Below are positions 25,933 to 34,812 of a DNA stretch of 64,000 nucleotides, in pieces. A program made the translations under genes and the position numbers. The notes beneath the pieces are model-generated. The model had not been told where the DNA came from, did not search any database, and saw nothing but the letters and a program-made list of their open reading frames with translations. Origin of the DNA: Clostridium culturomicium (GTDB lineage: Bacteria; Bacillota; Clostridia; Clostridiales; Clostridiaceae); contig NZ_CCXK01000017.1 of NCBI RefSeq assembly GCF_000821305.1, positions 1,522,827 through 1,586,826 of the forward strand. The letters run 5' to 3'. Position 1 is the first letter of the stretch; each line of letters begins with the position of its first letter.

Positions 25933-26799
25933 ATGAAAAAAGGTTTAGTAGGCGTTCAAATGATGATGCTTAAGAAAAAAGTTGACGAAATGGGAGTATA
26001 TGAGGTATTCAGAAAATTATCTGAAATGGGTTTCCACTGTGTAGAGGTTAGCCAAATACCAATGACTCCAGAAAACGTTGCTGAAATGAAAAGAGGATGT
26101 GCTGATTTCGGTATTAAAATAGCTGCTCTTTCTGCTGCTGTTGAGCCAATGCCAGGAATGCCAGGAGAGTCTTTACAAACTGACTTCGATAAAATCGTTG
26201 CTGACTGTAAAGAACTTAACTGTAACTTCTTAAGAGTTGGAATGCTTCCATTCCACTACATGTCTAGCAAAGAAGGCGCTATGACTTTCGTTGGTAAAAT
26301 GGAAGAGTTAGCTGGAAGACTTGCAGAGCATGACATTGAGCTATACTACCACAACCACCACTGTGAATTCAGAAAATATGATGGAGAATACTTACTTGAC
26401 ATAATCAAAAACAACACTTCTCACATCGGATTTGAGCTTGACGTTCACTGGATTCAAAGAGGAGGAGAAAACCCAATCACTTTCGTTAAGAAATACACTG
26501 ACAGAGTTAAACTTCTTCACCTTAAAGACTACAGAACTGGTAAGTTTGTAATGCCAGAAGTTAAAGGACCAGAAGACTTCATGAAAGTTATGGAAAACTT
26601 CGGTAAAATCACTGAGTTTGCTGAACTTGGACAAGGTTCATTACCAATGAAAGAAATAGTTGAAGCTGGTTTAGAAGCTGGAAGTGAATACTTCCTAATC
26701 GAGCAAGATGATACTTATGGAAGAGATCCATTCGAAAGCTTAGAAATGAGCAGAGATCACTTATACTCTCTTGGATTCAAGGATATGTTTAACCTATAA
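25933..26799 (+). CDS. Sugar phosphate isomerase/epimerase-like TIM-barrel protein (second copy)
   Basis: A 288-residue TIM-barrel protein with YYHNHHCEF, a double-His/Glu motif typical of IolE/YcjR-like enzymes. ELDVHW, LLHLKDYR and FAELGQGSLP supply the remaining metal-site residues. The ATG at 25933 behind AAGGAG is chosen over an upstream in-frame start inside the preceding gene. Like the 398-residue dehydrogenase it favours C-ending codons. It closes the four-gene operon and is followed by a strong terminator. Role inferred: epimerisation, isomerisation or elimination on a keto sugar. Confidence 0.8.
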   Translation: MKKGLVGVQMMMLKKKVDEMGVYEVFRKLSEMGFHCVEVSQIPMTPENVAEMKRGCADFGIKIAALSAAVEPMPGMPGESLQTDFDKIVADCKELNCNFLRVGMLPFHYMSSKEGAMTFVGKMEELAGRLAEHDIELYYHNHHCEFRKYDGEYLLDIIKNNTSHIGFELDVHWIQRGGENPITFVKKYTDRVKLLHLKDYRTGKFVMPEVKGPEDFMKVMENFGKITEFAELGQGSLPMKEIVEAGLEAGSEYFLIEQDDTYGRDPFESLEMSRDHLYSLGFKDMFNL

Positions 26800-26810
26800 T
26801 CAATATAAAG

Positions 26811-26839
26811 AAAGGTTGTTCAATGCGAACAACCTTTTT
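26811..26839 (+). terminator. Terminator of the oxidoreductase/isomerase operon
   Basis: AAAGGTTGTTC and GAACAACCTTT form an 11-bp perfect stem around a five-base loop, with a T-run on the plus strand. Confidence 0.9.
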
Positions 26840-26852
26840 ATTTTTTCTTCTT

Positions 26853-27380
26853 TTATTTATCTCTTTTGGAGTATTTCATCACTGTAATCCCTTCTTCCAC
26901 ATAATAAGCTTGAAGTTTTAAATCTATTTTGGGATTATTTCCTAAGAATAACTTTCTTCCCTTTCCTAGAATAGTTGGTATTATCCCTATAATATATTCA
27001 TCTATAATGTCAGCTTTAACAAAAGGATCTATAACACTACCACCACCAAATAAAAATATATTTTTACCTTCTTTTTTCAATTCACTTATAGTTCTGCATA
27101 TATTTCCTCTTATAAAATGATAGTTCTCATAATTATCTTTTTCCTCTGAAGTTGCTATATAAACTTCTTTTCTTTGATAATCCTTATGAAAATTTTGATC
27201 ATAGCACTTCTTGCCCATAAGCACAACATCAATCTCTTCTAAAAACTCTGCAAAGTCCCATTTGTTTTCTGTGTTCAATGTAGCATTACCATCTCCTACT
27301 ATCCAATCAAACCCTCCATCTTCATCTGCTATATATCCATCTAAGCTTATAGCTAAATTTAATATTATTTTTCCACTCAT
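26853..27380 (-). CDS. Dihydrofolate reductase-like (RibD C-terminal) protein
   Basis: A 175-residue protein of the RibD_C/YwjB-YyaP family. It opens GKIILNLAISLDGYIADEDGGFDWI, has VVLMGKKCYDQ, and the NADPH-loop FLFGGGSVID. The length and motifs match stand-alone dihydrofolate reductase-like proteins of unknown substrate rather than riboflavin RibD (no deaminase domain). ATG 27380 follows AAGGAGG. It is monocistronic and convergent with the oxidoreductase operon, with no evident link to the sugar genes. Confidence 0.85.
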   Translation of the reverse strand: MSGKIILNLAISLDGYIADEDGGFDWIVGDGNATLNTENKWDFAEFLEEIDVVLMGKKCYDQNFHKDYQRKEVYIATSEEKDNYENYHFIRGNICRTISELKKEGKNIFLFGGGSVIDPFVKADIIDEYIIGIIPTILGKGRKLFLGNNPKIDLKLQAYYVEEGITVMKYSKRDK

Positions 27381-27818
27381 AAAGTAGTCCTCCTTTGCCA
27401 TCTTAACTCTAGTATTCTATAACTATTAAATTCATATCCTTACTACGGAATATATTATACAATATAATAACTAGCATCTATACCATATTAAACTGTATCA
27501 GCCGGTGGAGTATTGTCGTCTATATAGATTATAAGAACTGATATCTATATCATATTAAAAAGGTATATTATGAAAGCATACAGATTGATTTCCATACTCA
27601 TGTTATTACAGCATATGCACTTTTAAAAGCAAGTGATTTAGCTGCAAGACAAAGATATCACTTTAAAATATAATGAGCATACAGACGCTTTAACAGCCTA
27701 GAGATACCTATTCTGCCGATAGGAGGGGTAACTGCATAACAAGGTTATTAGGCACTCTATACTTAGTCTAAATGATATGAATAAAGGTGCACTTCCTACT
27801 TGTAATCTAAAATACTAA
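27381..27818. other. Non-coding stretch with a possible gene fragment
   Basis: The plus strand at about 27555-27660 reads YESIQIDFHTHVITAYALLKASDLAARQRYHF in one frame without a start codon and ends in stops. It looks like a protein fragment but was not recognised. The rest shows no frame or strong structure apart from the terminator at its right end. Confidence 0.3.
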
Positions 27819-27845
27819 AAGCCGGAGAAATTAGTTCCCCGGCTT
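27819..27845 (-). terminator. Terminator of the first GPH symporter gene
   Basis: AAGCCGG/CCGGCTT pair around a 13-base loop, and the minus strand continues TTTTAGTATTTT. Confidence 0.7.
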
Positions 27846-27874
27846 ATCATCTTATAAAATATTTATTTAACTTG

Positions 27875-29326
27875 CTATGCGATGTTCTTGCTTTTAATTT
27901 CAGCTATAGCTTCTTGAATTTCTTCCATTTTTTCCTTTGTTAATGGATAGAATTTCATTGCTATTACATTACATACAAGCCCGAAAATTGTAAGTCCAAA
28001 CATTAAAGCTAATGATATTCCTAATATTGCTGTAGTATATGGTGTATCAGCAGTTGGCTGAGTTGTTGTAAATCCAATTGCAGCAATAGAAAGTGATACT
28101 ATTGTTGTTCCAAAAGATGAGATTATCTTATCAACAAAACTGAATAAAGTACCCATTAAACCTGGAACGTATTTTCCACTTCTATAAGTTTCATAATCCG
28201 CACAGTCAGCAGTCATTGGTATAACGATTGATCCTGCCACTCCTGCAGCTCCTTTTCCGAGTATTGTGAATGTTAAGAATAAAACTGTAAATAAGCTAAT
28301 ATTAGTTAAACTTAGAGTTGTTGGATCACCTAAAATAAATAGTAAAACTAAGGCAACGTTAAATATTATTCCACCTAATGAACCATAAATCATAGCTTTT
28401 CTTTGTCCAAGTTTTCTAGCAATATATCCAACTCCAAAGAACATTATTAACATATTTGGAATCATCATTACCATTCCTAATTGTCCACCAATACCTACAT
28501 CTCCACAAACTACTCCATATAACATAACTGTAACTATAGAGTTTTGTGCTATTGTTCCTGCTAATTTATCTGAAGAAGCTGAAACTACTAGCATTTGAAT
28601 AGCTCTATTATGTTTAAGCACTTCCCAGTAATCTTTAAATGTAACTTTTACAGGCTCACCTGTACCAAAGTATTCAGTTCTATCTTTACTCCAGATTGCA
28701 ATAACTGCTAAAATAGTGAACAATGCAGAAAGTACAACTGTAAACTTAAGGAAAGTGTCAAATAATTCTAAAGTAAACCCATTATATTGCTTGTACCAAA
28801 CGTTCATAACCACATAACCAATAACTGTGAATAATACAGTATTGTATACACCATCAAATAGTGCAAATATAGGTCTTTGACTTGGATCATTTGTTAAGCA
28901 GCTTTGTGCTGATTTAGTAACAACACATTGTAATGTGTATCCAACTATGTAAATTGCATAAACAAATATAAAGTATATTAGACTAAACTTCTTAGGAACT
29001 AAATGAGTAGTCTTAAATATTATTATAGCCATTACAGCAAGAGTTATATTACCTAAAACCATAAATGGTCTATTCTTTCCAAACCTACCATTTGTTTTAT
29101 CAAGTATAAATCCTATGATTGGGTCAGTAACACCATCCCAAATTCTCATTGCAGTCATAATTGTTCCAGCTACTACAACTCCTATACCAGCAAAACCAAC
29201 AAGATAGTATGAGATATATCCCATAAGTGTCATGTAAAGGTTTGTTGCTGTGTTGTTAAGCGGGAATAAGGCTAGTTGCCACCACTTAGCACGGTGATAT
29301 TTACTGTTTGTTGCGTTGTTTTTCAT
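27875..29326 (-). CDS. GPH-family hexuronide/sugar:cation symporter 1
   Basis: A 483-residue transporter with about 12 membrane spans from the glycoside-pentoside-hexuronide family (MelB/GusB/YjmB type). It opens YHRAKWWQLALFPLNNTATNLYM and has the family segment MRIWDGVTDPIIGF near residue 70, whose Asp is part of the cation/sugar site. It ends with NVIAMKFYPLTKEKMEEIQ. By position it is likely to import a glucuronide, galacturonide or free hexuronate. ATG behind GGAGG. It is one of four close paralogs in this region. Confidence 0.9.
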   Translation of the reverse strand: MKNNATNSKYHRAKWWQLALFPLNNTATNLYMTLMGYISYYLVGFAGIGVVVAGTIMTAMRIWDGVTDPIIGFILDKTNGRFGKNRPFMVLGNITLAVMAIIIFKTTHLVPKKFSLIYFIFVYAIYIVGYTLQCVVTKSAQSCLTNDPSQRPIFALFDGVYNTVLFTVIGYVVMNVWYKQYNGFTLELFDTFLKFTVVLSALFTILAVIAIWSKDRTEYFGTGEPVKVTFKDYWEVLKHNRAIQMLVVSASSDKLAGTIAQNSIVTVMLYGVVCGDVGIGGQLGMVMMIPNMLIMFFGVGYIARKLGQRKAMIYGSLGGIIFNVALVLLFILGDPTTLSLTNISLFTVLFLTFTILGKGAAGVAGSIVIPMTADCADYETYRSGKYVPGLMGTLFSFVDKIISSFGTTIVSLSIAAIGFTTTQPTADTPYTTAILGISLALMFGLTIFGLVCNVIAMKFYPLTKEKMEEIQEAIAEIKSKNIA

Positions 29327-29396
29327 TTTTTAATCCTCCATCTTATGATTGATACAAGTATCAAGTAAATATTCTGTAAATTCATAATACTCCTTT

Positions 29397-29410
29397 TTTT
29401 AACGTTTTCA
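29397..29410 (-). promoter_or_regulatory. Possible cre (CcpA) site upstream of GPH symporter 1
   Basis: The minus strand reads TGAAAACGTTAAAA, matching 13 of 14 positions of the cre consensus TGWAARCGYTWNCW. It lies about 70 bases upstream of the start codon, fitting carbon catabolite control. Confidence 0.45.
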
Positions 29411-29653
29411 TATTGTAAATATAGGGTAAATCATTGCAGAATTTGTTGTAAATATTTTAATAATTTACATTATTTCTTAAAATATTTTAATTTTTTTTTC
29501 AGTTTTATCCATTATAACCTTAATTTATTTAATTTATTCGCTATAGGTTATCCTTCATATTACAATGAGTTAATTTTTAACTCTTTTAAGAAATTAATAT
29601 AAAATATAGATTTTTCGTGAACATTTATGTTTTGTTCATAAAATAAAATTAAA
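29411..29653. other. Non-coding upstream region of GPH symporter 1
   Basis: Very AT-rich. TTGTAAAT occurs at 29413 and again at 29446, a 33-base period unlike the 21-base period before the other symporters. No coding frame. Confidence 0.4.
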
Positions 29654-29688
29654 AGGTATGACTTCGATAGAATACCGAAATCATACCT
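29654..29688 (-). terminator. Terminator of the first SDR gene
   Basis: AGGTATGA/TCATACCT with an inner TTCG/CGAA pairing, followed on the minus strand by TTTTAATTTTATTTT. Confidence 0.85.
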
Positions 29689-29781
29689 CTTAAATATATT
29701 ATATTAATCACTTACACGCCATCTTATCATAGAAATTTTTAAATAGAATTCACTTATTTATTTCAATCCATTACATTTACT

Positions 29782-30630
29782 TTAAACACCACTATAAGCT
29801 AAAAATCCACCATCTATAGGTATTACAACTCCTGTAACAAAACTCGATGCTTCTTCACTTAGTAAATATAATAAAGTTCCACTTAACTCTTCACTTTTAC
29901 CGAATCTCCCCATTGGAGTGGCACTTAAAATCTTATTAGTTCTTTCAGTAGGGGTTCCATCTTCATTAAATAAAAGTCTCTCATTTTGAGCTGATACAAA
30001 GAATCCTGGTGCAATAGCGTTACATCTAATTCCAACCTTAGAGAAATGTACTGCTAACCACTGAGTAAAATTCGATGTAGCTGCCTTAGCTCCCGAATAA
30101 GCCGGAATTTTAGTTAAAGGCTTATATGCATTCATAGAAGAAATATTTATAATTGAACACCCTTCCTTACCAAGCATCTGAGCTGCAAACACCTGAGTTG
30201 GTATTAAGGTGCCAATAAAGTTTAAATTAAATACCTGCTCTACTCCATTTCCATCAAGATCAAAGAAAGTTTTAGTATCCCCTTCTAAGTCTCCCAAATT
30301 AAAATATTCCTTATCTGTTGTTGCAGAAGGATGATTACCACCAGCTCCATTTATTAATATGTCACAAGCCCCTAAATCGTTTTTAACAGCCTCCGCAACT
30401 TCAACACAATTAGCCTTATCTAATACATTGCATTTATATACCTTAGCCTCTCCGCCTCTTTCATTTATTCTATCAGCATAATATTGTGCCTTGTCCACAC
30501 TTCTGTTTAATAAAGCCACCTTAGCACCACACTTAGCTACAACCTCTGCAAGCTGCCCACAAAGAACCCCACCAGCTCCAGTTATTACAGCTACCTTCCC
30601 ACTTAAATCAACATTTAAAGGCAATTTCAT
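29782..30630 (-). CDS. Short-chain dehydrogenase, fructuronate (mannonate) reductase-like, copy 1
   Basis: A 282-residue SDR oxidoreductase. The NAD(P) motif is TGAGGVLCGQLAE, with INGAGG, the catalytic YSGAKAA (Tyr-x-x-x-Lys) preceded by the serine in NISSMNA, and the C-terminal VIPIDGGF. It is nearly twin to the 282-residue SDR at 31190 (same length, same insert ATTDKEYF-LGDLE). The family includes the SDR-type D-mannonate oxidoreductase YjmF (UxuB) of Bacillus. It is transcribed alone behind GGAGG with its own terminator. It may be a duplicate with shifted substrate or regulation. Confidence 0.82.
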   Translation of the reverse strand: MKLPLNVDLSGKVAVITGAGGVLCGQLAEVVAKCGAKVALLNRSVDKAQYYADRINERGGEAKVYKCNVLDKANCVEVAEAVKNDLGACDILINGAGGNHPSATTDKEYFNLGDLEGDTKTFFDLDGNGVEQVFNLNFIGTLIPTQVFAAQMLGKEGCSIINISSMNAYKPLTKIPAYSGAKAATSNFTQWLAVHFSKVGIRCNAIAPGFFVSAQNERLLFNEDGTPTERTNKILSATPMGRFGKSEELSGTLLYLLSEEASSFVTGVVIPIDGGFLAYSGV

Positions 30631-30823
30631 TTTCCTTCCTCCTCTTTTCTTCATTTTCTTTCATTTTAAATATTTTATATCCAACCTTACAGCATTATTC
30701 ATCTTATTCATTTTAAATCTTCATTTTAAGTTAAGCCCTGCATTGGATTCCTCCATTTTTACATTTACTAAGAATAAAGAAATTATCAACTTTTTAAGCT
30801 AATAATTTCTTTACTTTTAGAAA
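30631..30823. other. Leader region of SDR copy 1
   Basis: AT-rich DNA with one 11-bp inverted repeat, AAAGAAATTAT/ATAATTTCTTT at about 30776-30813, that could act as a weak terminator or leader hairpin. No reading frame is credible here. Confidence 0.35.
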
Positions 30824-30851
30824 CTAAATCAAAGATTTAGACTCTCACTTA
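30824..30851 (-). repeat. Dispersed hairpin repeat, copy G (edge plus hairpin 1)
   Basis: The minus strand reads TAAGTGAGAGTC then CTAAATC-TTT-GATTTAG. This edge is the same as in copies A and B, with the C-to-T change balanced by G-to-A in the other arm. The rest of the unit is absent. Confidence 0.7.
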
Positions 30852-31135
30852 TTGGACTTACCATTAATTAAATTTTACACTTATTTATATTCAAAATACA
30901 TTGTTTTTTCTGCTTTGATTATTGTATATATTGCTGTTAACTTTATATCATTCGCAATGTTATTTTTATAACATGAATATTGATAAACCTAGTTAATAAG
31001 CCATATTATTATTTTTAATATATATCATTTTTATGTATTTTTATAGTATTTATCAATAAATACTCCTTTACTTTTACAATGTTTTTACAATGCATTTTTG
31101 AGTAGATTTTTAAAAATTCTTTTCAAAATATAAAA
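30852..31135. other. AT-rich non-coding stretch upstream of SDR copy 1
   Basis: No frame, terminator or clear palindrome was recognised. It may hold the promoter of SDR copy 1. Confidence 0.3.
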
Positions 31136-31159
31136 AAGCAGGCTCAAACGAACCTGCTT
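31136..31159 (-). terminator. Terminator of the uxaC-uxuA-SDR operon
   Basis: AAGCAGG/CCTGCTT around a ten-base loop, with six T residues following on the minus strand. Confidence 0.88.
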
Positions 31160-31189
31160 AAGAATATATTTTTTTAATTCTACTTCGGA

Positions 31190-32038
31190 TTAAACACCGC
31201 TATAAGCCGAGAATCCACCATCTATTGGAATAACTACTCCAGTGATGAAACTTGCTGCTTCTTCATTTAGAAGGAATAATAATGTTCCATTTAACTCTTC
31301 TGATTTACCGAAACGTCCCATTGGAGTTGCAGCTATGATTTTACCAGTTCTAGCTGTTGGAGTTCCATCAGCATTGAAAAGTAATTTTTCATTTTGAGCT
31401 GTAGCAAAGAATCCTGGTGCTATAGCATTACATCTAATACCTACTTTAGAGAAGTGAACTGCTAACCATTGAGTAAAGTTAGATATAGCAGCTTTTGCTC
31501 CTGAGTAAGCAGGAATCTTAGTTAATGGGCAGTATGCATTCATTGAAGATATGTTTATTATGTTACATCCTTCTCTTCCAACCATTTGAGCTGCGAACGC
31601 TTGAGTTGGTATAAGTGTTCCTAAGAAGTTTAGGTTGAATACGAACTCAACACCAGAAGCATCTAAATCAAAGAAACTCTTAGTATCTGCTTCTAAATCA
31701 CCAACTTCAAAGTATTCTTTATCAGTTGTAGCTTTCGGATTGTTTCCACCAGCTCCATTAATTAAGATATCGCATGGTCCGAAATCAGCTTTAACTGCTT
31801 CAGCAACTTCCATACAGCTTACCTTATCTAAAACATTACATTTGTAAGCTTTTGCTACTCCACCTAAAGCATTGATAGCTTCAGCATTTTTTGTAGCCGC
31901 TTCTTCATTTATATCAAGTAAAGCTACTTTAGCTCCGCTTAAAGCTAGAACTTCAGCAAACTGGCTGCAAAGAACTCCGCCTGCTCCAGTAACAACAGCA
32001 ACTTTTCCTTTTAAATCAACATTTATTGGTAATTTCAT
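31190..32038 (-). CDS. uxuB: Fructuronate (D-mannonate) oxidoreductase, SDR type
   Basis: A 282-residue SDR with TGAGGVLCSQFAE at the cofactor site, NISSMNA, YSGAKAA and VIPIDGGF. It follows uxuA by 24 bases in the uxaC-uxuA-SDR operon, which fixes its probable job: NAD(P)H-dependent reduction of D-fructuronate to D-mannonate in the cytosol. This SDR type replaces the unrelated long-chain UxuB of E. coli in Bacillus and clostridia. Codons are more C-ending and regular than in its paralog at 29782, suggesting that this is the main, better-expressed copy. Confidence 0.87.
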   Translation of the reverse strand: MKLPINVDLKGKVAVVTGAGGVLCSQFAEVLALSGAKVALLDINEEAATKNAEAINALGGVAKAYKCNVLDKVSCMEVAEAVKADFGPCDILINGAGGNNPKATTDKEYFEVGDLEADTKSFFDLDASGVEFVFNLNFLGTLIPTQAFAAQMVGREGCNIINISSMNAYCPLTKIPAYSGAKAAISNFTQWLAVHFSKVGIRCNAIAPGFFATAQNEKLLFNADGTPTARTGKIIAATPMGRFGKSEELNGTLLFLLNEEAASFITGVVIPIDGGFSAYSGV

Positions 32039-32062
32039 AATAATACCCTCCTAAGTTTAAAA

Positions 32063-33106
32063 CTACTTATTTTTCTCTAACGCTTCAAATATCCCTGTTA
32101 AATATGCAGCACCTAATGCTCTGTCATATAATCCATATCCTGGCTTACCAGTTTCTCCCCAGATCATTCTTCCATGGTCTGGTCTCATGTATCCGTCGAA
32201 TCCTGTTTCAACAAGTGCCTTAACTATTTCATACATATCTAAGCTTCCACAAGAAGATAAGTGAGCTGATTCTTCAAATGAACCATCTTCAAAGTTCTTA
32301 ACGTTTCTGATGTGCATGAATGGAATTCTGTTCATAGCACTATACTTTCTAACCATTCTTGGAATGTCATTGAAGTTAGCACATCCGTAAGAACCTGTAC
32401 AGAATGTTAATCCATTGTACTCACTATCATATAAACTTAAGAATCTATCTACGTTTTCTTCACAAGTTATGATTCTTGGAAGTCCAAATATTGGGTATGG
32501 AGGATCGTCTGGGTGGATAGCCATCTTAACACCACATTCCTCAGCAACCGGAATAACTTCTTTTAAGAAGTACTCAAGATTTTTCCATAATCCTTCTTCT
32601 CCAACTACAGCATATTTCTTGAATAATTCTTTAACTTCTTCTCTTGTGTAGCTAGCATCCCAGCCTGGAAGAGAAACGTCATCATTTAATGGGTCAATAC
32701 CTTTTAATTGATCCATGTACATAACAAGGCTTGTAGAACCATCTTTAGCCATTTTGTCTAATTGAGTTCTAGTCCAGTCAAATACAGGCATGAAGTTGTA
32801 ACATACAACTTTAACTCCGTACTTAGCAACTCTTCTGATGTTTTCTTTGTAAACTTCTATATATTTATCTCTAGTAGGTTCCCCTAATTTTATATCTTCG
32901 TGAACTGGTATACTTTCAACTACGTCGAAAATTAAACCTGCTTTTTCACACTCATCTTTTATATGTTTAATGCTTTCTTCTGGCCAAACCTCACCTGGTT
33001 TAACATCATAAACTGCACCTACTATGCTTCTCATTGCAGGTATTTGTGAAATGTACTGTAATGAAACTGGATCGCTATCGCCATACCATCTGAATGATAA
33101 TTTCAT
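32063..33106 (-). CDS. uxuA: Mannonate dehydratase
   Basis: A 347-residue UxuA-family TIM barrel that dehydrates D-mannonate to 2-keto-3-deoxy-D-gluconate. It opens MKLSFRWYGDSDPVSLQYI. It carries MAIHPDDPP, FCTGSYG, HIRNVK and DGYMRPDHGR, which hold the His/Cys/Asp metal-site residues of the family. The length is close to the 350-400 usual in the family. It sits between uxaC (13-base gap) and the SDR gene, so the three enzymes convert glucuronate to KDG in one operon. Confidence 0.95.
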   Translation of the reverse strand: MKLSFRWYGDSDPVSLQYISQIPAMRSIVGAVYDVKPGEVWPEESIKHIKDECEKAGLIFDVVESIPVHEDIKLGEPTRDKYIEVYKENIRRVAKYGVKVVCYNFMPVFDWTRTQLDKMAKDGSTSLVMYMDQLKGIDPLNDDVSLPGWDASYTREEVKELFKKYAVVGEEGLWKNLEYFLKEVIPVAEECGVKMAIHPDDPPYPIFGLPRIITCEENVDRFLSLYDSEYNGLTFCTGSYGCANFNDIPRMVRKYSAMNRIPFMHIRNVKNFEDGSFEESAHLSSCGSLDMYEIVKALVETGFDGYMRPDHGRMIWGETGKPGYGLYDRALGAAYLTGIFEALEKNK

Positions 33107-33118
33107 TTGTTCTTCCTC

Positions 33119-34516
33119 CTATTTTAAACCGAAATATCTTACGGCATTATTATAACTTATATTTTGAACCATGTTACCTAGGTGTTCTATGTCACATGGA
33201 TATTCACCATTTTCTACTAAAGCTCCAATTGTATCACAAAGGATTCTTCTGTAGTAATCATGTCTTGCAAAGCTTGTGAAGCTTCTTGAGTCAGTAAGCA
33301 TACCAACTGATGCGCTTATTGCTCCTGCTTCCATTATCTCTATGATTTGGTTTCTGATACCTCTTACGTTATCTAGGAACCACCAAGCACTTCCTAATTG
33401 AACTTTTCCTGGTATTTCACCATTCCAGAAGTTTCCTGCCATTGATGAAAGAACCATGTTGTCTCCTGGATTTAAGTTGTAAAGAACTGTGTTTGGAAGA
33501 TTACCAGCTAATTCTAAATCATCAAGATAAGCTCCTATTTCACCTGGGCTTGTAATAGCGCCTACACTATCTATCCCCTTATCAGCTCCAATTTTATTAA
33601 ATAACTTAGTATTGTTATTTCTTTGTGCTCCTAAATGTAACTGCATCTTAATGTTATTCTTCTTATATAAAGAACCTAAGTATCTTAACACTTCACTCTT
33701 ATATGCTGTTACTTCTTCAGAAGTTAAAGTTTCACCTGCTAAAGCTTTTGCAAATGCCGCTGCACCATCCCCTGTACGGCTGTAGCTAAATAATATAAAG
33801 CCATGGTCAGATACTAAACATCCAGCACTTACGAAGTTCTCTATAGCTTTTTCTAAAGCTATTTTTAAATCCTCAAAAGTTTTTATTTCAACTCCAGTTG
33901 AGTTAGCTAATAATCCTATACTCTCAATAAAAGGAGCTTGTTCTATGTGTAATACCTTATCTGGACGGAAAGATGGTAAAACTTTAAATGGAAGATTTTT
34001 CTCAGCCTTAATTTTCTTGTGATACTCTAATGAATCAAATGGATCATCAGTAGTACATATAGCTTTAACCTTCATCTTATCTAAAAGTCCAACCGGTCTA
34101 AAATCTTCACCTTGTAATTTTTCATTACAGATTGTCCATATTTCTTCTGCTGTTGATGGGTTAAGTGGCTTTGTTATACCAAAGTACTCTTTAAGTTCCA
34201 TCGCCACCCAGTGATATACTGGACTTCCAATTATATTAGGAACAACCTCTGCAAACTTAAGAAATTTCTCCTTATCACTAGCATCTCCAGTAATATATTT
34301 TTCATCCACTCCGCAAGCACGCATTGTTCTCCACTTATAGTGGTCTGCATATAACCATACTTGAGTAATGTTTTCATATCCTTTATTTTCATAAATTTCT
34401 TTTGGTATTAAGTGGTTATGATAATCAAATATCGGCATATCTTTAGCATATTTCTCATATAGCTCAAGACCTGTCTTATTGTTGATTAAGTAGTCGTGGC
34501 CCATATATTCTTTCAT
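33119..34516 (-). CDS. uxaC: Glucuronate (uronate) isomerase
   Basis: A 465-residue UxaC of the amidohydrolase-like fold. The metal-site start is PIFDYHNHL, and it contains ICTTDDP, MQLHLGAQRNNNTK, GMLTDSRSFTSFARHDYYRRILCD and the C-terminal YFGLK. It converts D-glucuronate to D-fructuronate and D-galacturonate to D-tagaturonate. ATG 34516 behind GGAGGG is preferred to an upstream in-frame start whose extra residues are not family-like. It is first in the operon. Two LacI/CcpA-like boxes lie about 300 bases upstream. Confidence 0.95.
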   Translation of the reverse strand: MKEYMGHDYLINNKTGLELYEKYAKDMPIFDYHNHLIPKEIYENKGYENITQVWLYADHYKWRTMRACGVDEKYITGDASDKEKFLKFAEVVPNIIGSPVYHWVAMELKEYFGITKPLNPSTAEEIWTICNEKLQGEDFRPVGLLDKMKVKAICTTDDPFDSLEYHKKIKAEKNLPFKVLPSFRPDKVLHIEQAPFIESIGLLANSTGVEIKTFEDLKIALEKAIENFVSAGCLVSDHGFILFSYSRTGDGAAAFAKALAGETLTSEEVTAYKSEVLRYLGSLYKKNNIKMQLHLGAQRNNNTKLFNKIGADKGIDSVGAITSPGEIGAYLDDLELAGNLPNTVLYNLNPGDNMVLSSMAGNFWNGEIPGKVQLGSAWWFLDNVRGIRNQIIEIMEAGAISASVGMLTDSRSFTSFARHDYYRRILCDTIGALVENGEYPCDIEHLGNMVQNISYNNAVRYFGLK

Positions 34517-34812
34517 TGCCCATACCCTCCATAGATTTAATTTATTCGTTAAATAAATTGTATACCTTATCACCTATAAAATAAATTGTGAATCTTGTGT
34601 CTAACTATGTATATATTGTTGTAATTTTTCGGTTTTTATATAAAATTTATTTTTCATCTTTTTTTCTGACTTTTTATTTACATATACTTGTAACCCTTCA
34701 AAACACTCACTTCTAGGATTTATTAGAAAATTTTAAATATATTTTGCCTTCCATTTTATTATGCATAAGTTTGATTTTTAAACCCTACAATTTACAATAT
34801 AGCCAAATCATC
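34517..34812. other. Leader region of the uxaC operon
   Basis: About 300 AT-rich bases between the cre-like site and uxaC, with no credible frame and no hairpin resembling a riboswitch. The transcription start was not located. Confidence 0.3.

Noticed and set aside
30776..30813. Inverted repeat before SDR copy 1 as a standard terminator
   Set aside because: The stem is all A/T-rich, the loop is long and there is no gene immediately upstream on either strand that needs it; left as a leader hairpin.
34517..34812. Long leader before uxaC considered as a riboswitch
   Set aside because: No conserved paired regions or known riboswitch motifs could be seen; AT-rich spacer is the simpler reading.
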